Assembly (NCBI RefSeq): GCF_024296925.1
Contig: NZ_CP101125.1
Span: 126,501-190,500 of the forward strand
DNA: 64,000 nucleotides
Origin: Pseudomonas nunensis
Lineage (GTDB): Bacteria > Pseudomonadota > Gammaproteobacteria > Pseudomonadales > Pseudomonadaceae
Direction of reading: 5' to 3'
Shown: one piece after another, positions 48,229 through 57,025 of the stretch
How the letters are laid out: each line of letters opens with the position of its first letter
How positions within the stretch are numbered: the stretch's first letter is position 1
Position numbers and translations under genes: made by a program
The notes under the pieces: model-generated
What the model was told of the DNA's origin: nothing
The model's database searches: none
Seen by the model: only the letters and a program-made list of their open reading frames with translations

Positions 48229-48705
48229 GCGTTTGCCCATTTCGAAGGCGCGCATTTCATAGCCCAGCTCCTCGTACAGCCGAAGTGCCGGAGCGTTGAA
48301 TGCCCAAACGGTGAGCCGTAGATCCGTGGCACCTTGTTCGATAGTCCAGGCTTGGGCGTGCTCCATCAGCGCACGCCCGACGCCTTGACCACGAGCACTG
48401 TCGTCAACGCAGACCGATCCCACACGGCCGACCTTTTGATGCTGAATCAGTGGACTGTTGAACGACGTGACTTGCACGGTGATGAAGCCAATCGCTTTGC
48501 CAGACTGCTCGGCGAGGAAGGTCACTTGATGCTCGCCGTCGAGGCAAGGCTGCCAGTGGGCGCTGTCCCGCGCGAAGTCCTCGGTGGCCGGCGCATAAAT
48601 GTCGGGCCGCTCACGGTGGTGAAGGCTGTTGAGTTGCTGACCCAGTTCGCAGATGGCGAGAAGATCATCTGGCGTTGCCCGGCGATACAGGGGAGGGGAT
48701 GTCAT
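48223..48705 (-). CDS. GNAT-family N-acetyltransferase
   Basis: This 160-residue enzyme is a predicted acetyl-CoA-dependent acetyltransferase. The acetyl-CoA loop is CVDDSARGQGVGRALMEHA and the C-terminal NAPALRLYEELGYEMR is standard GNAT. The substrate is unknown. It converges with msrA: the two stop codons share the palindrome TTATAA, and the genes overlap by six bases with no terminator between them. Confidence 0.9.
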   Translation of the reverse strand: MTSPPLYRRATPDDLLAICELGQQLNSLHHRERPDIYAPATEDFARDSAHWQPCLDGEHQVTFLAEQSGKAIGFITVQVTSFNSPLIQHQKVGRVGSVCVDDSARGQGVGRALMEHAQAWTIEQGATDLRLTVWAFNAPALRLYEELGYEMRAFEMGKRL

Positions 48706-48750
48706 TTGGCTTTCCTTGGCGGCTGATTGTTGCAGTGATTACACGTCTGG

Positions 48751-49155
48751 TTACTTGCTACGCGGACGCTCCATAGCAATGGTCGATACCTCAAAACCCA
48801 AACCGGCGAAAAACTCCGAAGCACCTTCCCGACCTGCACGCAGCACCCAGGTGATATCGGAATTTTCCCCCATCAGATGCTCAACCAGCGCACGGCCTAC
48901 ACCTTCACGTCGATGTTTCTCACACACGACCACCATCGATAGATACCCGTTGGACAGTCCGTCGGTAATGCCTCGGGCAAATCCGACGATCCGCGAGTCC
49001 TTCACTGCAATCGCGGTGCGCTGGGAATGGGCAATCAACTGCGCAAAATGCTCGGCTGAGCCGGTCCGATGGCCCCAGCCGTTTTGCCCAAGAAACAGCC
49101 TCACGGGTTCAACTTCCGAAGGCAGCACATCTCGGATATCCAGGACCGTGCTCAT
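48751..49155 (-). CDS. GNAT-family N-acetyltransferase
   Basis: This 134-residue protein has the acetyl-CoA motif KHRREGVGRALVEHL and a short C-terminal beta strand set (GASEFFAGLGFEVS). Length and pattern are typical of small GNAT enzymes; the substrate is unknown. Its start overlaps the stop of the PAS-GGDEF gene (ATGA), so it is translated from the same message as that cyclase. Confidence 0.9.
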   Translation of the reverse strand: MSTVLDIRDVLPSEVEPVRLFLGQNGWGHRTGSAEHFAQLIAHSQRTAIAVKDSRIVGFARGITDGLSNGYLSMVVVCEKHRREGVGRALVEHLMGENSDITWVLRAGREGASEFFAGLGFEVSTIAMERPRSK

Positions 49156-50165
49156 CCCGAAATCACATTCTTGCCCATCATTTTCGAGCGATACAGCGCC
49201 TGATCAGCCCGCGCCAGCAGGCCGGTTTGTTGTTCCTCTTCAAAGCGCTGCGCCACGCCAAAACTCATGGTCACCTGGAAGTCTCCCACCGGCAGCAGGT
49301 TCGTCAGGTTGTGGCGGATTGTTTCCGCGATGTCCCGGGCATCGGTCAGCGGGGTATTGGGCAGGATCAGGATGAATTCGTCACCGCCCCAGCGCGACAG
49401 CAAGTCACCGTCGCGTGCACAGCTTTTCAGGCATTCGACCACCTGCACCAACGCTGCATCGCCCAATGCATGGCCGTAGTGATCGTTAATAATCTTGAAG
49501 TCGTCGATGTCCATCGCAATCAGCGACAGCGGTTGGCGGAAGCGCTGGGCGCGGTCACATTCCTGGGGCAGGGTTTTTTCCAGGCGATAGCGATTGGCGA
49601 CTGAGGTCAGGGCATCGGTTTCCGCGAGTTTGCGGTTTTCTTCGAGCTGGATTTGCAGTTGCTGATTGACGCGGGACAGCTCCCGGGTGCGCTCTTCGAC
49701 AAGGGCTTCGAGGGAGTGATTACGCCGCTCCAGTTGTTCGAGCAGGCGTTTTTTGTCTTCGATGCTGCGGTGCGCCCCGACCATCCGCGCCACCGAGCCA
49801 TCGGCATTGCGCGCCAGGATGTAGCCGCGATCTTCGATCCAGGTGTAGGTGCCATCCTGTCGGCGGCAGCGATATTCGGCCTGATAGCCGGGCGCACGCT
49901 GATTCAGATAGTCGTCGAACAACGCCATGACCCGCGAATAATCGTCGGGGTGCATCACGGTTTCCCAGGTCAGCACGTTGTTGTGCAGCGAGTGCGGCGT
50001 GTAGCCGAGCATCTCGTACCAACCGGGGTTGCGGTAGACGAACCCGGTGTTGGCGTTCCAGTCCCAGATGCCGTCGCTGACCAGTTCCATAATGGTGTGC
50101 AGCATGTCTTCGTTGAAGTCCGACAGATTGAACTTCAACGGCTCGATATCCGTTGCGTCGCCCAT
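49152..50165 (-). CDS. PAS-GGDEF diguanylate cyclase (soluble)
   Basis: This 337-residue protein starts at the ATG at 50165 (AAGGAG seven bases upstream; a GTG just before it is in frame). A PAS/PAC domain (about residues 20-140; GIWDWNANTGFVYRNPGWYEM) is joined by a coiled coil (ERRNHSLEALVEERTRELSR) to a GGDEF domain with active site SRWGGDEF and an RxxD inhibitory site (RDGD). No membrane segment is seen. It should make cyclic di-GMP under control of a cytoplasmic signal. A GNAT gene is translationally coupled to its end. Confidence 0.92.
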   Translation of the reverse strand: MGDATDIEPLKFNLSDFNEDMLHTIMELVSDGIWDWNANTGFVYRNPGWYEMLGYTPHSLHNNVLTWETVMHPDDYSRVMALFDDYLNQRAPGYQAEYRCRRQDGTYTWIEDRGYILARNADGSVARMVGAHRSIEDKKRLLEQLERRNHSLEALVEERTRELSRVNQQLQIQLEENRKLAETDALTSVANRYRLEKTLPQECDRAQRFRQPLSLIAMDIDDFKIINDHYGHALGDAALVQVVECLKSCARDGDLLSRWGGDEFILILPNTPLTDARDIAETIRHNLTNLLPVGDFQVTMSFGVAQRFEEEQQTGLLARADQALYRSKMMGKNVISG

Positions 50166-50240
50166 CACCGCTCTCCTTGCCGCCCCTATATCGATGTGAC
50201 TCGCCCGTCGAGCAGATTAGTCCATGGGGCATTGGCGCCG

Positions 50241-51146
50241 CTAGTGCTTGCCCCATATCTGCATGGCGAAGTCGACGAAGCTGCGCAGTTTCGGCAAACG
50301 GTAGCGATCCTGGGTGTACACCAGGTTCATCGGCCGGCTCGGCAGTTGGTAATCCTGCATCAGCGCCACCAGTTTTCCGTCCTTGAGGTCTTGTTCGACC
50401 AGCGCGTCGGGCACCATGACGATGCCCATGCCGGTGCGCGCCGCTTGGTGCAGGCCGGCCGAGCTATTGATCAGCATCGGACCGCTGACCGCAACCATCA
50501 CTTCGCCTTCCGGGCCGGTCAGGCGCCATTGTTTTTCCACCGAACGCCAGTCATCGCCTTCCGGGTAGGCGAAGGCCAGGCAGTCGTGGTGTTGCAGGTC
50601 TTCAGGTTTTTGCGGGGTGCCCCGGCGCGCCAGGTACGCCTTCGAGGCGCACATGGTCAGGGTGTAATCGATGAGTGGGCGGGCAATCAGGTTGGACGGC
50701 TCGATAGCACCCAGGCGAATCGCCGCATCGAAACCGTTTTCCAGCAGGTCCGGACGGCCGTTGGTGAGCACGACGTCCAACTTGACCTGTGGACAACGCA
50801 AAGAAAACTCACTGAGTGCCGGCGCCAGCCGTTCTGTGCCGAAGGTCAACGGCGCGGTGACGCGCAGCGTGCCACTCGGTTCATCGAGGGCCTGTTCCGC
50901 CAGCCGTTCGGAATCGGCCACCAGCCCCAGCACTTCGAGGCAGCGTTGGTAATACGCGGTACCAAATTCTGTCAGACGCTGGCGGCGGGTCGTACGGTTG
51001 AGCAAGCGTACGCCGAGCCGTTGCTCCAGGGCGCGCAAATGATTGCCGGCCATGGTCGTGGACATTTCACACTGCAGCGCGGCGGCGGTCATGCTGCCGG
51101 TTTCCACGACGCGGACGTAAACGGTCATTGCCTGAAACAAATCCAT
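50241..51146 (-). CDS. LysR-family transcriptional regulator
   Basis: This 301-residue regulator starts at the ATG at 51146; the upstream TTG is less likely. The helix-turn-helix is near residues 18-40 (GSMTAAALQCEMSTTMAGNHL) and the effector-binding domain follows (LRVTAPLTFGTERLAPAL). It belongs to the CrgA-like group with a DLFQAM start. It is divergent from the aminotransferase gene across 102 bases, the usual layout for LysR control, but the effector is unknown. Confidence 0.92.
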   Translation of the reverse strand: MDLFQAMTVYVRVVETGSMTAAALQCEMSTTMAGNHLRALEQRLGVRLLNRTTRRQRLTEFGTAYYQRCLEVLGLVADSERLAEQALDEPSGTLRVTAPLTFGTERLAPALSEFSLRCPQVKLDVVLTNGRPDLLENGFDAAIRLGAIEPSNLIARPLIDYTLTMCASKAYLARRGTPQKPEDLQHHDCLAFAYPEGDDWRSVEKQWRLTGPEGEVMVAVSGPMLINSSAGLHQAARTGMGIVMVPDALVEQDLKDGKLVALMQDYQLPSRPMNLVYTQDRYRLPKLRSFVDFAMQIWGKH

Positions 51147-51248
51147 TATCAAGCCCAGCTTTTAAATGATTGAAGTATTGCGGCGTTTATCCAGCTCAGG
51201 TGGCTAACCATACTGCAAAAACACCGACAATTGATGGAGCTTGATGTC

Positions 51249-52424
51249 ATGACCGCCGCCTGCCTGATGAGCACTTACCAACCCTTGGCCCTGAGTTTCA
51301 GCAAAGGCCTGGGCACGCGCCTTTGGGATCAGGCCGGTCGCGAATATCTGGATGCAGTGGCGGGCGTGGCGGTGACCAATGTCGGCCACTCTCACCCCAA
51401 GATTGTTGCCGCCATCAGCGAACAGGCCGGTTTGCTGCTGCACACATCGAACCTCTACAGCATCGACTGGCAACAACAACTGGCGCAAAAACTGACCCGG
51501 CTCTCGGGCATGGACCGGGCGTTTTTCAACAATTCCGGTGCCGAGGCTAACGAGACGGCATTGAAACTCGCACGGCTTTACGGCTGGCACAAAGGCATCG
51601 AGCAACCGCTGGTGGTGGTCATGGAGAATGCCTTTCACGGCCGCACCCTCGGCACCTTGTCCGCCAGCGACGGCCCGGCGGTGCGCCTGGGTTTCAACGA
51701 GCTGCCGGGGGACTTCGTCAAAGTGCCGTTCGGCGATCTCAAGGCGTTGGACAAGGTACAGCAATCCCACGGCCCGAGAATCGTGGCGATCCTGATGGAG
51801 CCGATCCAGGGCGAAAGCGGCGTGCAACTGGCGCCGCCCGGTTACCTCAAGGCCCTGCGCGAACTGTGCAATCGGCGTTCGTGGCTGCTGATGCTCGACG
51901 AAATCCAGACCGGCATCGGCCGCACCGGCCAGTGGTTCGCGTTCCAGCACGAAGGCATCGTCCCGGACGTCATGACCCTGGCCAAAGGCCTCGGCAACGG
52001 CGTCCCCATCGGCGCCTGCCTGGCTCGGGGCCGCGCCGCCGAACTGTTCACCCCCGGCAGTCACGGCAGCACTTTCGGCGGCAATCCACTGGCCTGTAGG
52101 GTCGGCTGCACCGTGCTGGACATCATCGAAGAACAAGGCCTGCTGGAAAACGCCCGACTGCAAGGCGAGCGTTTGCTCGCCAGATTACGCGTCGAACTGG
52201 CCGACGATCCAAACGTCCTGGCCATTCGCGGCCAAGGCTTGATGATCGGCATCGAACTCGCCCAACCAATCCGCGACCTGACCCTGATCGCCGCCCGGGA
52301 TCACGGGCTGCTGATCAACGTGACACGCGGCAAAACCATACGCCTGCTGCCACCGTTGACGATTGATGAGCGAGAAGTGGAGATGATTGTCAGAGGGGTT
52401 TGCCGGGCAGTTAGACCGATCTGA
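51249..52424 (+). CDS. Class III PLP aminotransferase, ArgD/AruC-like
   Basis: This 391-residue enzyme starts at the ATG at 51249, with GGAG nine bases upstream. It has the PLP lysine Lys246 in TLAKGLGNG, Asp218 in [14 protein letters not shown] and the phosphate-binding [16 protein letters not shown]. Best match is the acetylornithine/succinylornithine transaminase group, but this distinct copy sits alone with a divergent LysR gene, so it probably serves catabolism of an omega-amino or ornithine-like compound. Confidence 0.9.
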   Translation: MTAACLMSTYQPLALSFSKGLGTRLWDQAGREYLDAVAGVAVTNVGHSHPKIVAAISEQAGLLLHTSNLYSIDWQQQLAQKLTRLSGMDRAFFNNSGAEANETALKLARLYGWHKGIEQPLVVVMENAFHGRTLGTLSASDGPAVRLGFNELPGDFVKVPFGDLKALDKVQQSHGPRIVAILMEPIQGESGVQLAPPGYLKALRELCNRRSWLLMLDEIQTGIGRTGQWFAFQHEGIVPDVMTLAKGLGNGVPIGACLARGRAAELFTPGSHGSTFGGNPLACRVGCTVLDIIEEQGLLENARLQGERLLARLRVELADDPNVLAIRGQGLMIGIELAQPIRDLTLIAARDHGLLINVTRGKTIRLLPPLTIDEREVEMIVRGVCRAVRPI

Positions 52425-52432
52425 GAACATGT

Positions 52433-52687
52433 TCAGTAATGGTATCTGCACATAACGATCTGTATCGCGCCATCTTCGATCGCATAGACCAAGCGATGCT
52501 CCGCTGTAATCCGGCGAGACCAGAAGCCGCTCAGATTGTATTTGAGCGGCTCAGGTTTTCCGGGGCCGCTGAAAGGCTCACGCTGGATCGCTTTGATCAA
52601 AAGGTTGATTCGTTTGAGCCCGGCTTTATCGTTTTGCTGGAACCATAAGTAGTCGTCCCAACCTTCAGGAGTGAACTCGATATTCAT
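52433..52687 (-). CDS. yoeB: YoeB toxin, ribosome-dependent mRNA interferase
   Basis: This 84-residue type II toxin cleaves mRNA at the ribosomal A site. All catalytic residues of E. coli YoeB are present at the same numbers: Glu46, Arg65, His83 and Tyr84. The length is identical to the E. coli protein. Its start overlaps the yefM stop by four bases. It appears fully intact, unlike the toxin remnant at 35 kb. Confidence 0.96.
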   Translation of the reverse strand: MNIEFTPEGWDDYLWFQQNDKAGLKRINLLIKAIQREPFSGPGKPEPLKYNLSGFWSRRITAEHRLVYAIEDGAIQIVMCRYHY

Positions 52688-52938
52688 TCTTCGATAAGGC
52701 GCCTGGCCTTGGTTTTCCCTGCTCGCAGGTTGCCAATTGATTTGATCAAGCGTTCAGCATTGGCTGGGGATCGGAGCAAATATGCGGTCTCTTCGAGCGC
52801 GTTGTACTCTGCTAGTGACATCATCACCACCGGTTCGCCCTTCTGGCGAGTTACCAGCAAGGGCGCACGATCTTCATTGACCCGATCCATGGTTTCAGCC
52901 AAGTGTGCACGCGCAGTGGTGTAGTTGATGGTTTGCAT
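52684..52938 (-). CDS. yefM: YefM antitoxin (Phd/YefM family)
   Basis: This 84-residue antitoxin starts at the ATG at 52938; the open frame before that is untranslated. The N-terminal DNA-binding part is MQTINYTTARAHLAETMDRV and the conserved EPVVMMSLAEYNALEET follows; the acidic C-terminal helix binds YoeB. The autoregulatory operator lies 29-45 bases upstream. Confidence 0.95.
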   Translation of the reverse strand: MQTINYTTARAHLAETMDRVNEDRAPLLVTRQKGEPVVMMSLAEYNALEETAYLLRSPANAERLIKSIGNLRAGKTKARRLIEE

Positions 52939-52966
52939 GGTGTAGTCCTCGCTTAATGCAAAGAAC

Positions 52967-52983
52967 GTACAGAAATGAGTACA
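52967..52983. promoter_or_regulatory. YefM-YoeB operator, paired GTACA sites
   Basis: On the plus strand GTACA occurs at 52967-52971 and 52979-52983, exactly 12 bases apart. E. coli YefM binds two palindromes with a TGTACA core at 12-base spacing; here the minus strand reads TGTAC twice at that distance. The neighbouring positions are not perfectly palindromic. Confidence 0.75.
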
Positions 52984-53136
52984 GGATGACAAGGCGCTAC
53001 CTACGAGTGGTCGTTGCGCAGATGAAGTATCTGCGCCTGCATTGAGTATCGCCGAAGGTTCGTCGAGACGTTTCCGTGACTCTTGTAATCCTGTTCCGAT
53101 AATCATGTGGTGTATTTGTAGGCAATCTGAAGCGAA

Positions 53137-53721
53137 TCACCCAGCCTGACGCGCCTTCTGTTTCCTCCGCCAATGCCGAACCAACGCAATCACCACCGCC
53201 AACACCAAGACCCCCAGCGCAATCGGCAGGCGATAAGGTTTCAAATTGCCCAACATTGTTTCCAGCGCCTCGCCAGCCCAATACCCGGCACTGGCGAACA
53301 GCGTGGCCCAGACCACCGCGCCCAAGGCATTCAGAAGCGAGAACCGCAGCGGCGACAAGCCGCTGGCCCCGATCACCACCGGCCCCACCAGACGCATGCC
53401 GTACAGAAAACGCACGGCAAATACCGAGGTCGATGGATAACGTGCGATCAGCCCCGTCACTCGATCGATCGCCGCTTGTTGCCGATGCAGGCGTGGCAGT
53501 AGCCGTCCACCAAAATAACGGCCGCTCCAGAACAGCAATTGATCGCCCAACATCCCGCCGAGGCTGGCCCAGCCAATCACTGGCCACAGGTGCAACAAGT
53601 GTTGATGAGCCGCCATCCCGCCCAGAATCAGAATGGTTTCGCCCTCCAGCAAACAGCCGAAGAACACCGCCCAATAGCCGTAAGTGCCGAGCAGGTAGTT
53701 GAGATCTATGTGTTCAAACAC
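53137..53721 (-). CDS. DedA-family membrane protein
   Basis: This 194-residue inner-membrane protein has the DedA pattern: [40 protein letters not shown] and RFLYGMRLVGPVVIGASG, the conserved acidic Glu and the Arg of the third segment being present. Family members flip or recycle undecaprenyl phosphate or affect membrane potential. The start is GTG at 53721, preceded by GGGAG, and it overlaps the VOC gene by 16 bases. Confidence 0.92.
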   Translation of the reverse strand: MFEHIDLNYLLGTYGYWAVFFGCLLEGETILILGGMAAHQHLLHLWPVIGWASLGGMLGDQLLFWSGRYFGGRLLPRLHRQQAAIDRVTGLIARYPSTSVFAVRFLYGMRLVGPVVIGASGLSPLRFSLLNALGAVVWATLFASAGYWAGEALETMLGNLKPYRLPIALGVLVLAVVIALVRHWRRKQKARQAG

Positions 53722-54137
53722 GGTCGCTCCCCCAGACTTTCCACCAACCGGACCAGATAGCCGTCCGGATCCTGTACCAGAAATTCCCGTTGGCCGACTT
53801 CAACCGCGTCCGCGCGATACCAGACATCGGCGCAGGGACGAAACAACGGCCACTGAACTTCGGCCAGTCGCTGGAGGAGGGGTTCAACTGAATCGACGGT
53901 AATCTGAAAGTTGATGCCACGACCCAGCGGTGCTTGCAACGGCCCGGTCAACCATTGGCCTTCGCCTGGATCGTATTGCTCTAGCATCAGTTGAACGCCA
54001 TTTTGATCGAGGTAGGCAAAACCAACTTCGGGACGTTCATAGGCGATGTTGAAACCGATCAGCGACGTCCAGAAGTGCAGGCTTTTTTGAATGTCGGTGA
54101 CCATTAATTCGGGGACTAACTTGCTCCGTGCAAACAT
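53706..54137 (-). CDS. VOC-superfamily protein (glyoxalase/bleomycin-resistance type)
   Basis: This 143-residue protein starts at the ATG at 54137 (AAGGA upstream). It has the paired beta-alpha-beta-beta-beta modules: LVPELMVTDIQKSLHFWTSLIGFNIAY and FLVQDPDGYLVRLVESLGERP. The metal-ligand positions are not all clear, since the second glutamate is the E of RLVES. It could be a bleomycin-binding protein or a small dioxygenase. It overlaps dedA and is 13 bases from the P-loop gene. Confidence 0.9.
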   Translation of the reverse strand: MFARSKLVPELMVTDIQKSLHFWTSLIGFNIAYERPEVGFAYLDQNGVQLMLEQYDPGEGQWLTGPLQAPLGRGINFQITVDSVEPLLQRLAEVQWPLFRPCADVWYRADAVEVGQREFLVQDPDGYLVRLVESLGERPCLNT

Positions 54138-54150
54138 GACGCTTCCTTGT

Positions 54151-54651
54151 TTAGCGGGGTGGTAACGCATTTATAAATGCCGTGATTTCAGCCCGGCTCG
54201 TCAGTTGCAATTTCGAACCGCTGTAACCTTGGAACAAACGCTGATGAGCCTTGAATCCGCTGGACCCATCACGACGACGATAGCTGCCAGCCCAGTCCAG
54301 TAACGCTATCAGCAACTCATCATTGGCGCCGCGCCGGGCTTCTCGCTGACGGATTTGGGCGACGCAATCTTCGTCGCCCAGACTCAACCAGATCAACGCT
54401 GTCGCTCGGGGTAAGAGTTCGCTGATGATCCAGCCGTAAACCCCTTCGATCACCCAATGTTCTTCACTGGCGGCCACCCGTGCTATTTCCAGGGCTTCAT
54501 TTCGAGGTCGGGCGATGCTGTGTTCGTCCGAAATCCAGTGAATCCGGTCAAGATCAATCCACGGCACATGCCGCCGTTTGGCCAGGTGCCTGGCCAGCCA
54601 ACTCTTGCCCGCGCCGGAATTACCGATGATCAGGGTTCGGGTGAGGTTCAT
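54151..54651 (-). CDS. P-loop NTPase, adenylate-kinase-like
   Basis: This 166-residue protein starts at the ATG at 54651; an ORF extension upstream runs through a REP and is rejected. Walker A is GNSGAGKS (10-17), and WIDLDRIHW (about 30-40) with EHWVIEGVYG follow the pattern of DNA topology-modulation/adenylate-kinase-related proteins such as FlaR. The substrate is unknown. It is translated with the VOC gene in the same direction. Confidence 0.85.
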   Translation of the reverse strand: MNLTRTLIIGNSGAGKSWLARHLAKRRHVPWIDLDRIHWISDEHSIARPRNEALEIARVAASEEHWVIEGVYGWIISELLPRATALIWLSLGDEDCVAQIRQREARRGANDELLIALLDWAGSYRRRDGSSGFKAHQRLFQGYSGSKLQLTSRAEITAFINALPPR

Positions 54652-54681
54652 GCCGGGTTGGCTATTCAATTCAGTGCAGAT

Positions 54682-54779
54682 CCAATGTGGGAGCGGGCTT
54701 GCTCGCGAAGGCTGCTTTACATCCAACATATATGTTGACTGTTATACCGCTTTCGCGAGCAAGCCCGCTCCCACATTGG
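54682..54779. repeat. REP pair with a palindromic loop
   Basis: Arms of 28 bases (54682-54709 and 54752-54779) are perfect inverted repeats. The loop holds a second palindrome, CAACATATATGTTG (54725-54738). The element lies just upstream of the P-loop gene and downstream of the phosphatase gene. Confidence 0.93.
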
Positions 54780-54811
54780 TTCTGCATCACGCAACGCTGG
54801 CGAGTCGACGA

Positions 54812-56713
54812 CTACTCCGGCGCAACCATTCGAGTACGCGGCGAGCCATCAGCATTGTGCTGATATATCTCGCGCGGCTGGCCCTTGTCATTAAACAGCA
54901 CCTGCCCGATCCCCGCCGAATTCCACAACCGTTCACCTGCTTCAGCATGTTCGGGAATGTGCGGGACGATGCGCATGCGTCGGCGTTTGGTCAGCCAGTT
55001 CAGCGGCGAACGGGGCGAGTAGAGCCAGCGGTTGAGCCGATCAAACCATTCGAGCAAGGCCCGTGGGAATTCATTCTTGATGCCGCTGCTGGTGATCTGC
55101 CAGATGTGCGGGCCAGCCTTGCGATGTCGGATCAATACTTCGTAGACGAAGGAATAATGCACATCACCTGACAGCACCACGTAGTTACCGGGTGTGCGTG
55201 AGTGTCGGAAAATGTTCAGGATGACTTGCGCCGCGCCGCGATGGGCCATCCAGTTTTCGGCGTCCACCAGCAGTGGAAAACCGCACCAACTGAAGACCCG
55301 CTGCACCGTTTCGATCAACTTGACGCCGAAGATCGGCGCCGGTGAAACGATGATCGCCGACGGGTGATCCAGCAGTTCCTGTTGCAACTCGCTGAGGGCT
55401 TCCCAGTCGAGCAGGCCCGAGGGCTGCTTGAGGTTCATCTCGCTGCGCCAGCGTCGGGTGCGCGTATCGAGCACCACCAGGGCCGGGGTAGTCGGCAACA
55501 CGTAATGCCAGTTCTGAAAGCTCAGCAGGTCATTAATCAAGTCATCCTGGAGCGTGCTGTCGAGGTAGCGTTCGGTGGTGCTTAATGTGCGGGTTTTCTC
55601 CAGCACACCGCCGAACGCATCCGGGTTGTTGCCCCAGCCCTGGCACAACAGATAAGCGAGCAGCGCGTTGCCGATGATGCGTTTGGAGAACGGATGCCCG
55701 TAGGCCGTTTCCTCCCATTGCGCGGAAAGATTCCAGTCATCGGTAATATCGTGGTCGTCGAAAATCATCAGGCACGGCAAGTGCGCCATCGCCCGGCCCA
55801 CACCGCCGAGGCCGGCCTTGAAGGCATCGATGCAGGTCTGTTCGAGGGCATAGCGCTCGCGTCTTTCGGGCGTCAGTGCCGGTGGCTTCGGATCGATCAG
55901 CGTCCAGGCGGTGGGCGACCAGACCAGCAGGTACATGGCCATGACTTCGGCGAAAGTCACCAGATGATTGTCGGCACTGCTACTGGTGAAAATCGGCTTA
56001 CGGGCACCGCCGAAAAATCGCTCGCGCAGGGTTTCATTGCTCTCAAGCGCCGGTAACAAATCCGCACGATGGTAGTAACTGGCCGGGTGTTCGTAGAGCT
56101 TGGCACTGTCGCTGACCACCGCGCCTTCGAGGTGCTCTTCGAACAAACCGAGGCGCTGGATCAACGCATGGATCGCCCGCAGCATCGGCCCGGCGACATC
56201 GTCGGCGTAGACCTGGTCGCCGCTCATCATCAACAGGGCCGGGCGCTCGACCGCTTCGTGTTCCCCCGCCAACAGCCGATCGACACACAACAAACCGTCC
56301 GCCGCCGGGTGATGCGGTTTACGGCAGGAACCGTGCAGCAGTTGATCAATTTTTGAGCGCAGGACGAAGTTCGGAGATTGGGCTTCTCCATAGAGCAGAT
56401 GCGGCGCCCAGTCGGCGATGCCCGCGTCGTCGATCAGCAAGTCGTACTCGATCAACGTGTCCCAGGGCAGGGCAGTCTCCAGCGGCACGTCGATCAAGTG
56501 AATAAAGGCATGAGTGCCGACAGGGATGACCGTGCATTGGCCGTCATCCAGACGAATATCGCCGATACCTTGCAGACGAATCGTCAGCGACAACGCCCGG
56601 GATCCTACAAGCCACATCACCAGCCGCGTAGGCTCCAGACGCCGCAACAACGGCCCGACCAGCACGGGGGGCAGGGATTGGTGATCGTCAGGCAGTGACA
56701 AAGGCATGGACAT
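54812..56713 (-). CDS. PhoD-like metallophosphatase
   Basis: This 633-residue protein resembles the alkaline phosphatase D superfamily. Metal motifs are MMSGDQVYADD, IFDDHDITDDWN and LSGDVHYSFVYE. No signal peptide is seen, so unlike secreted PhoD it probably works in the cytoplasm. It lacks the N-terminal PhoD domain and Tat signal; the substrate is unknown. The start at 56713 has a second ATG two codons in (56707). Confidence 0.88.
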   Translation of the reverse strand: MSMPLSLPDDHQSLPPVLVGPLLRRLEPTRLVMWLVGSRALSLTIRLQGIGDIRLDDGQCTVIPVGTHAFIHLIDVPLETALPWDTLIEYDLLIDDAGIADWAPHLLYGEAQSPNFVLRSKIDQLLHGSCRKPHHPAADGLLCVDRLLAGEHEAVERPALLMMSGDQVYADDVAGPMLRAIHALIQRLGLFEEHLEGAVVSDSAKLYEHPASYYHRADLLPALESNETLRERFFGGARKPIFTSSSADNHLVTFAEVMAMYLLVWSPTAWTLIDPKPPALTPERRERYALEQTCIDAFKAGLGGVGRAMAHLPCLMIFDDHDITDDWNLSAQWEETAYGHPFSKRIIGNALLAYLLCQGWGNNPDAFGGVLEKTRTLSTTERYLDSTLQDDLINDLLSFQNWHYVLPTTPALVVLDTRTRRWRSEMNLKQPSGLLDWEALSELQQELLDHPSAIIVSPAPIFGVKLIETVQRVFSWCGFPLLVDAENWMAHRGAAQVILNIFRHSRTPGNYVVLSGDVHYSFVYEVLIRHRKAGPHIWQITSSGIKNEFPRALLEWFDRLNRWLYSPRSPLNWLTKRRRMRIVPHIPEHAEAGERLWNSAGIGQVLFNDKGQPREIYQHNADGSPRTRMVAPE

Positions 56714-56773
56714 CCGGATTCAGGCTACAAAGATGCGCGGGATAATAGCGCAGCGGATGTCAATGAATTGCAA

Positions 56774-57025
56774 TTAGGCGTCCGACCTGATGACCCCTCG
56801 CTCACCATTCGCCACCAACCACCGAAACAAATCACTCACCGACACCGTATGACTGCGCTCCATCCAGCGCACCAGCGCCGGGCCGTAATGTTCGGTGTAG
56901 CGGCTCAGCACCAACTCGCGACAGTCCGCCGACAAGCGCAGGGTAATCTCCCGGCAGTGCAGATTGGCCGAGTCGTTCTGCGTCACCCGCTGCTGCAGAA
57001 TCAGACTTTTGCTTTCAGAACCCAT
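56774..57025 (-). CDS. Small protein of unknown function overlapping mlaA
   Basis: This 83-residue protein starts at the ATG at 57025 inside the end of mlaA, with GGAG about ten bases upstream; its earlier in-frame start at 57082 is deep within mlaA. It has a predicted basic alpha-helical make-up (SADCRELVLSRYTEHYGPALVRWMERS, SDLFRWLVANGERG) and no signal peptide. Overlap suggests translational coupling with mlaA. I recognise no family. Confidence 0.8.
   Translation of the reverse strand: MGSESKSLILQQRVTQNDSANLHCREITLRLSADCRELVLSRYTEHYGPALVRWMERSHTVSVSDLFRWLVANGERGVIRSDA

Noticed and set aside
54652..54729. N-terminal extension of the P-loop protein through the REP element
   Set aside because: The extra 26 residues are encoded by REP sequence, and the ATG at 54651 leads straight into the Walker A strand.
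11097..54779. Multiple REP copies as a possible CRISPR array
   Set aside because: They are dispersed, palindromic in pairs, and lack regular short spacers and cas genes.
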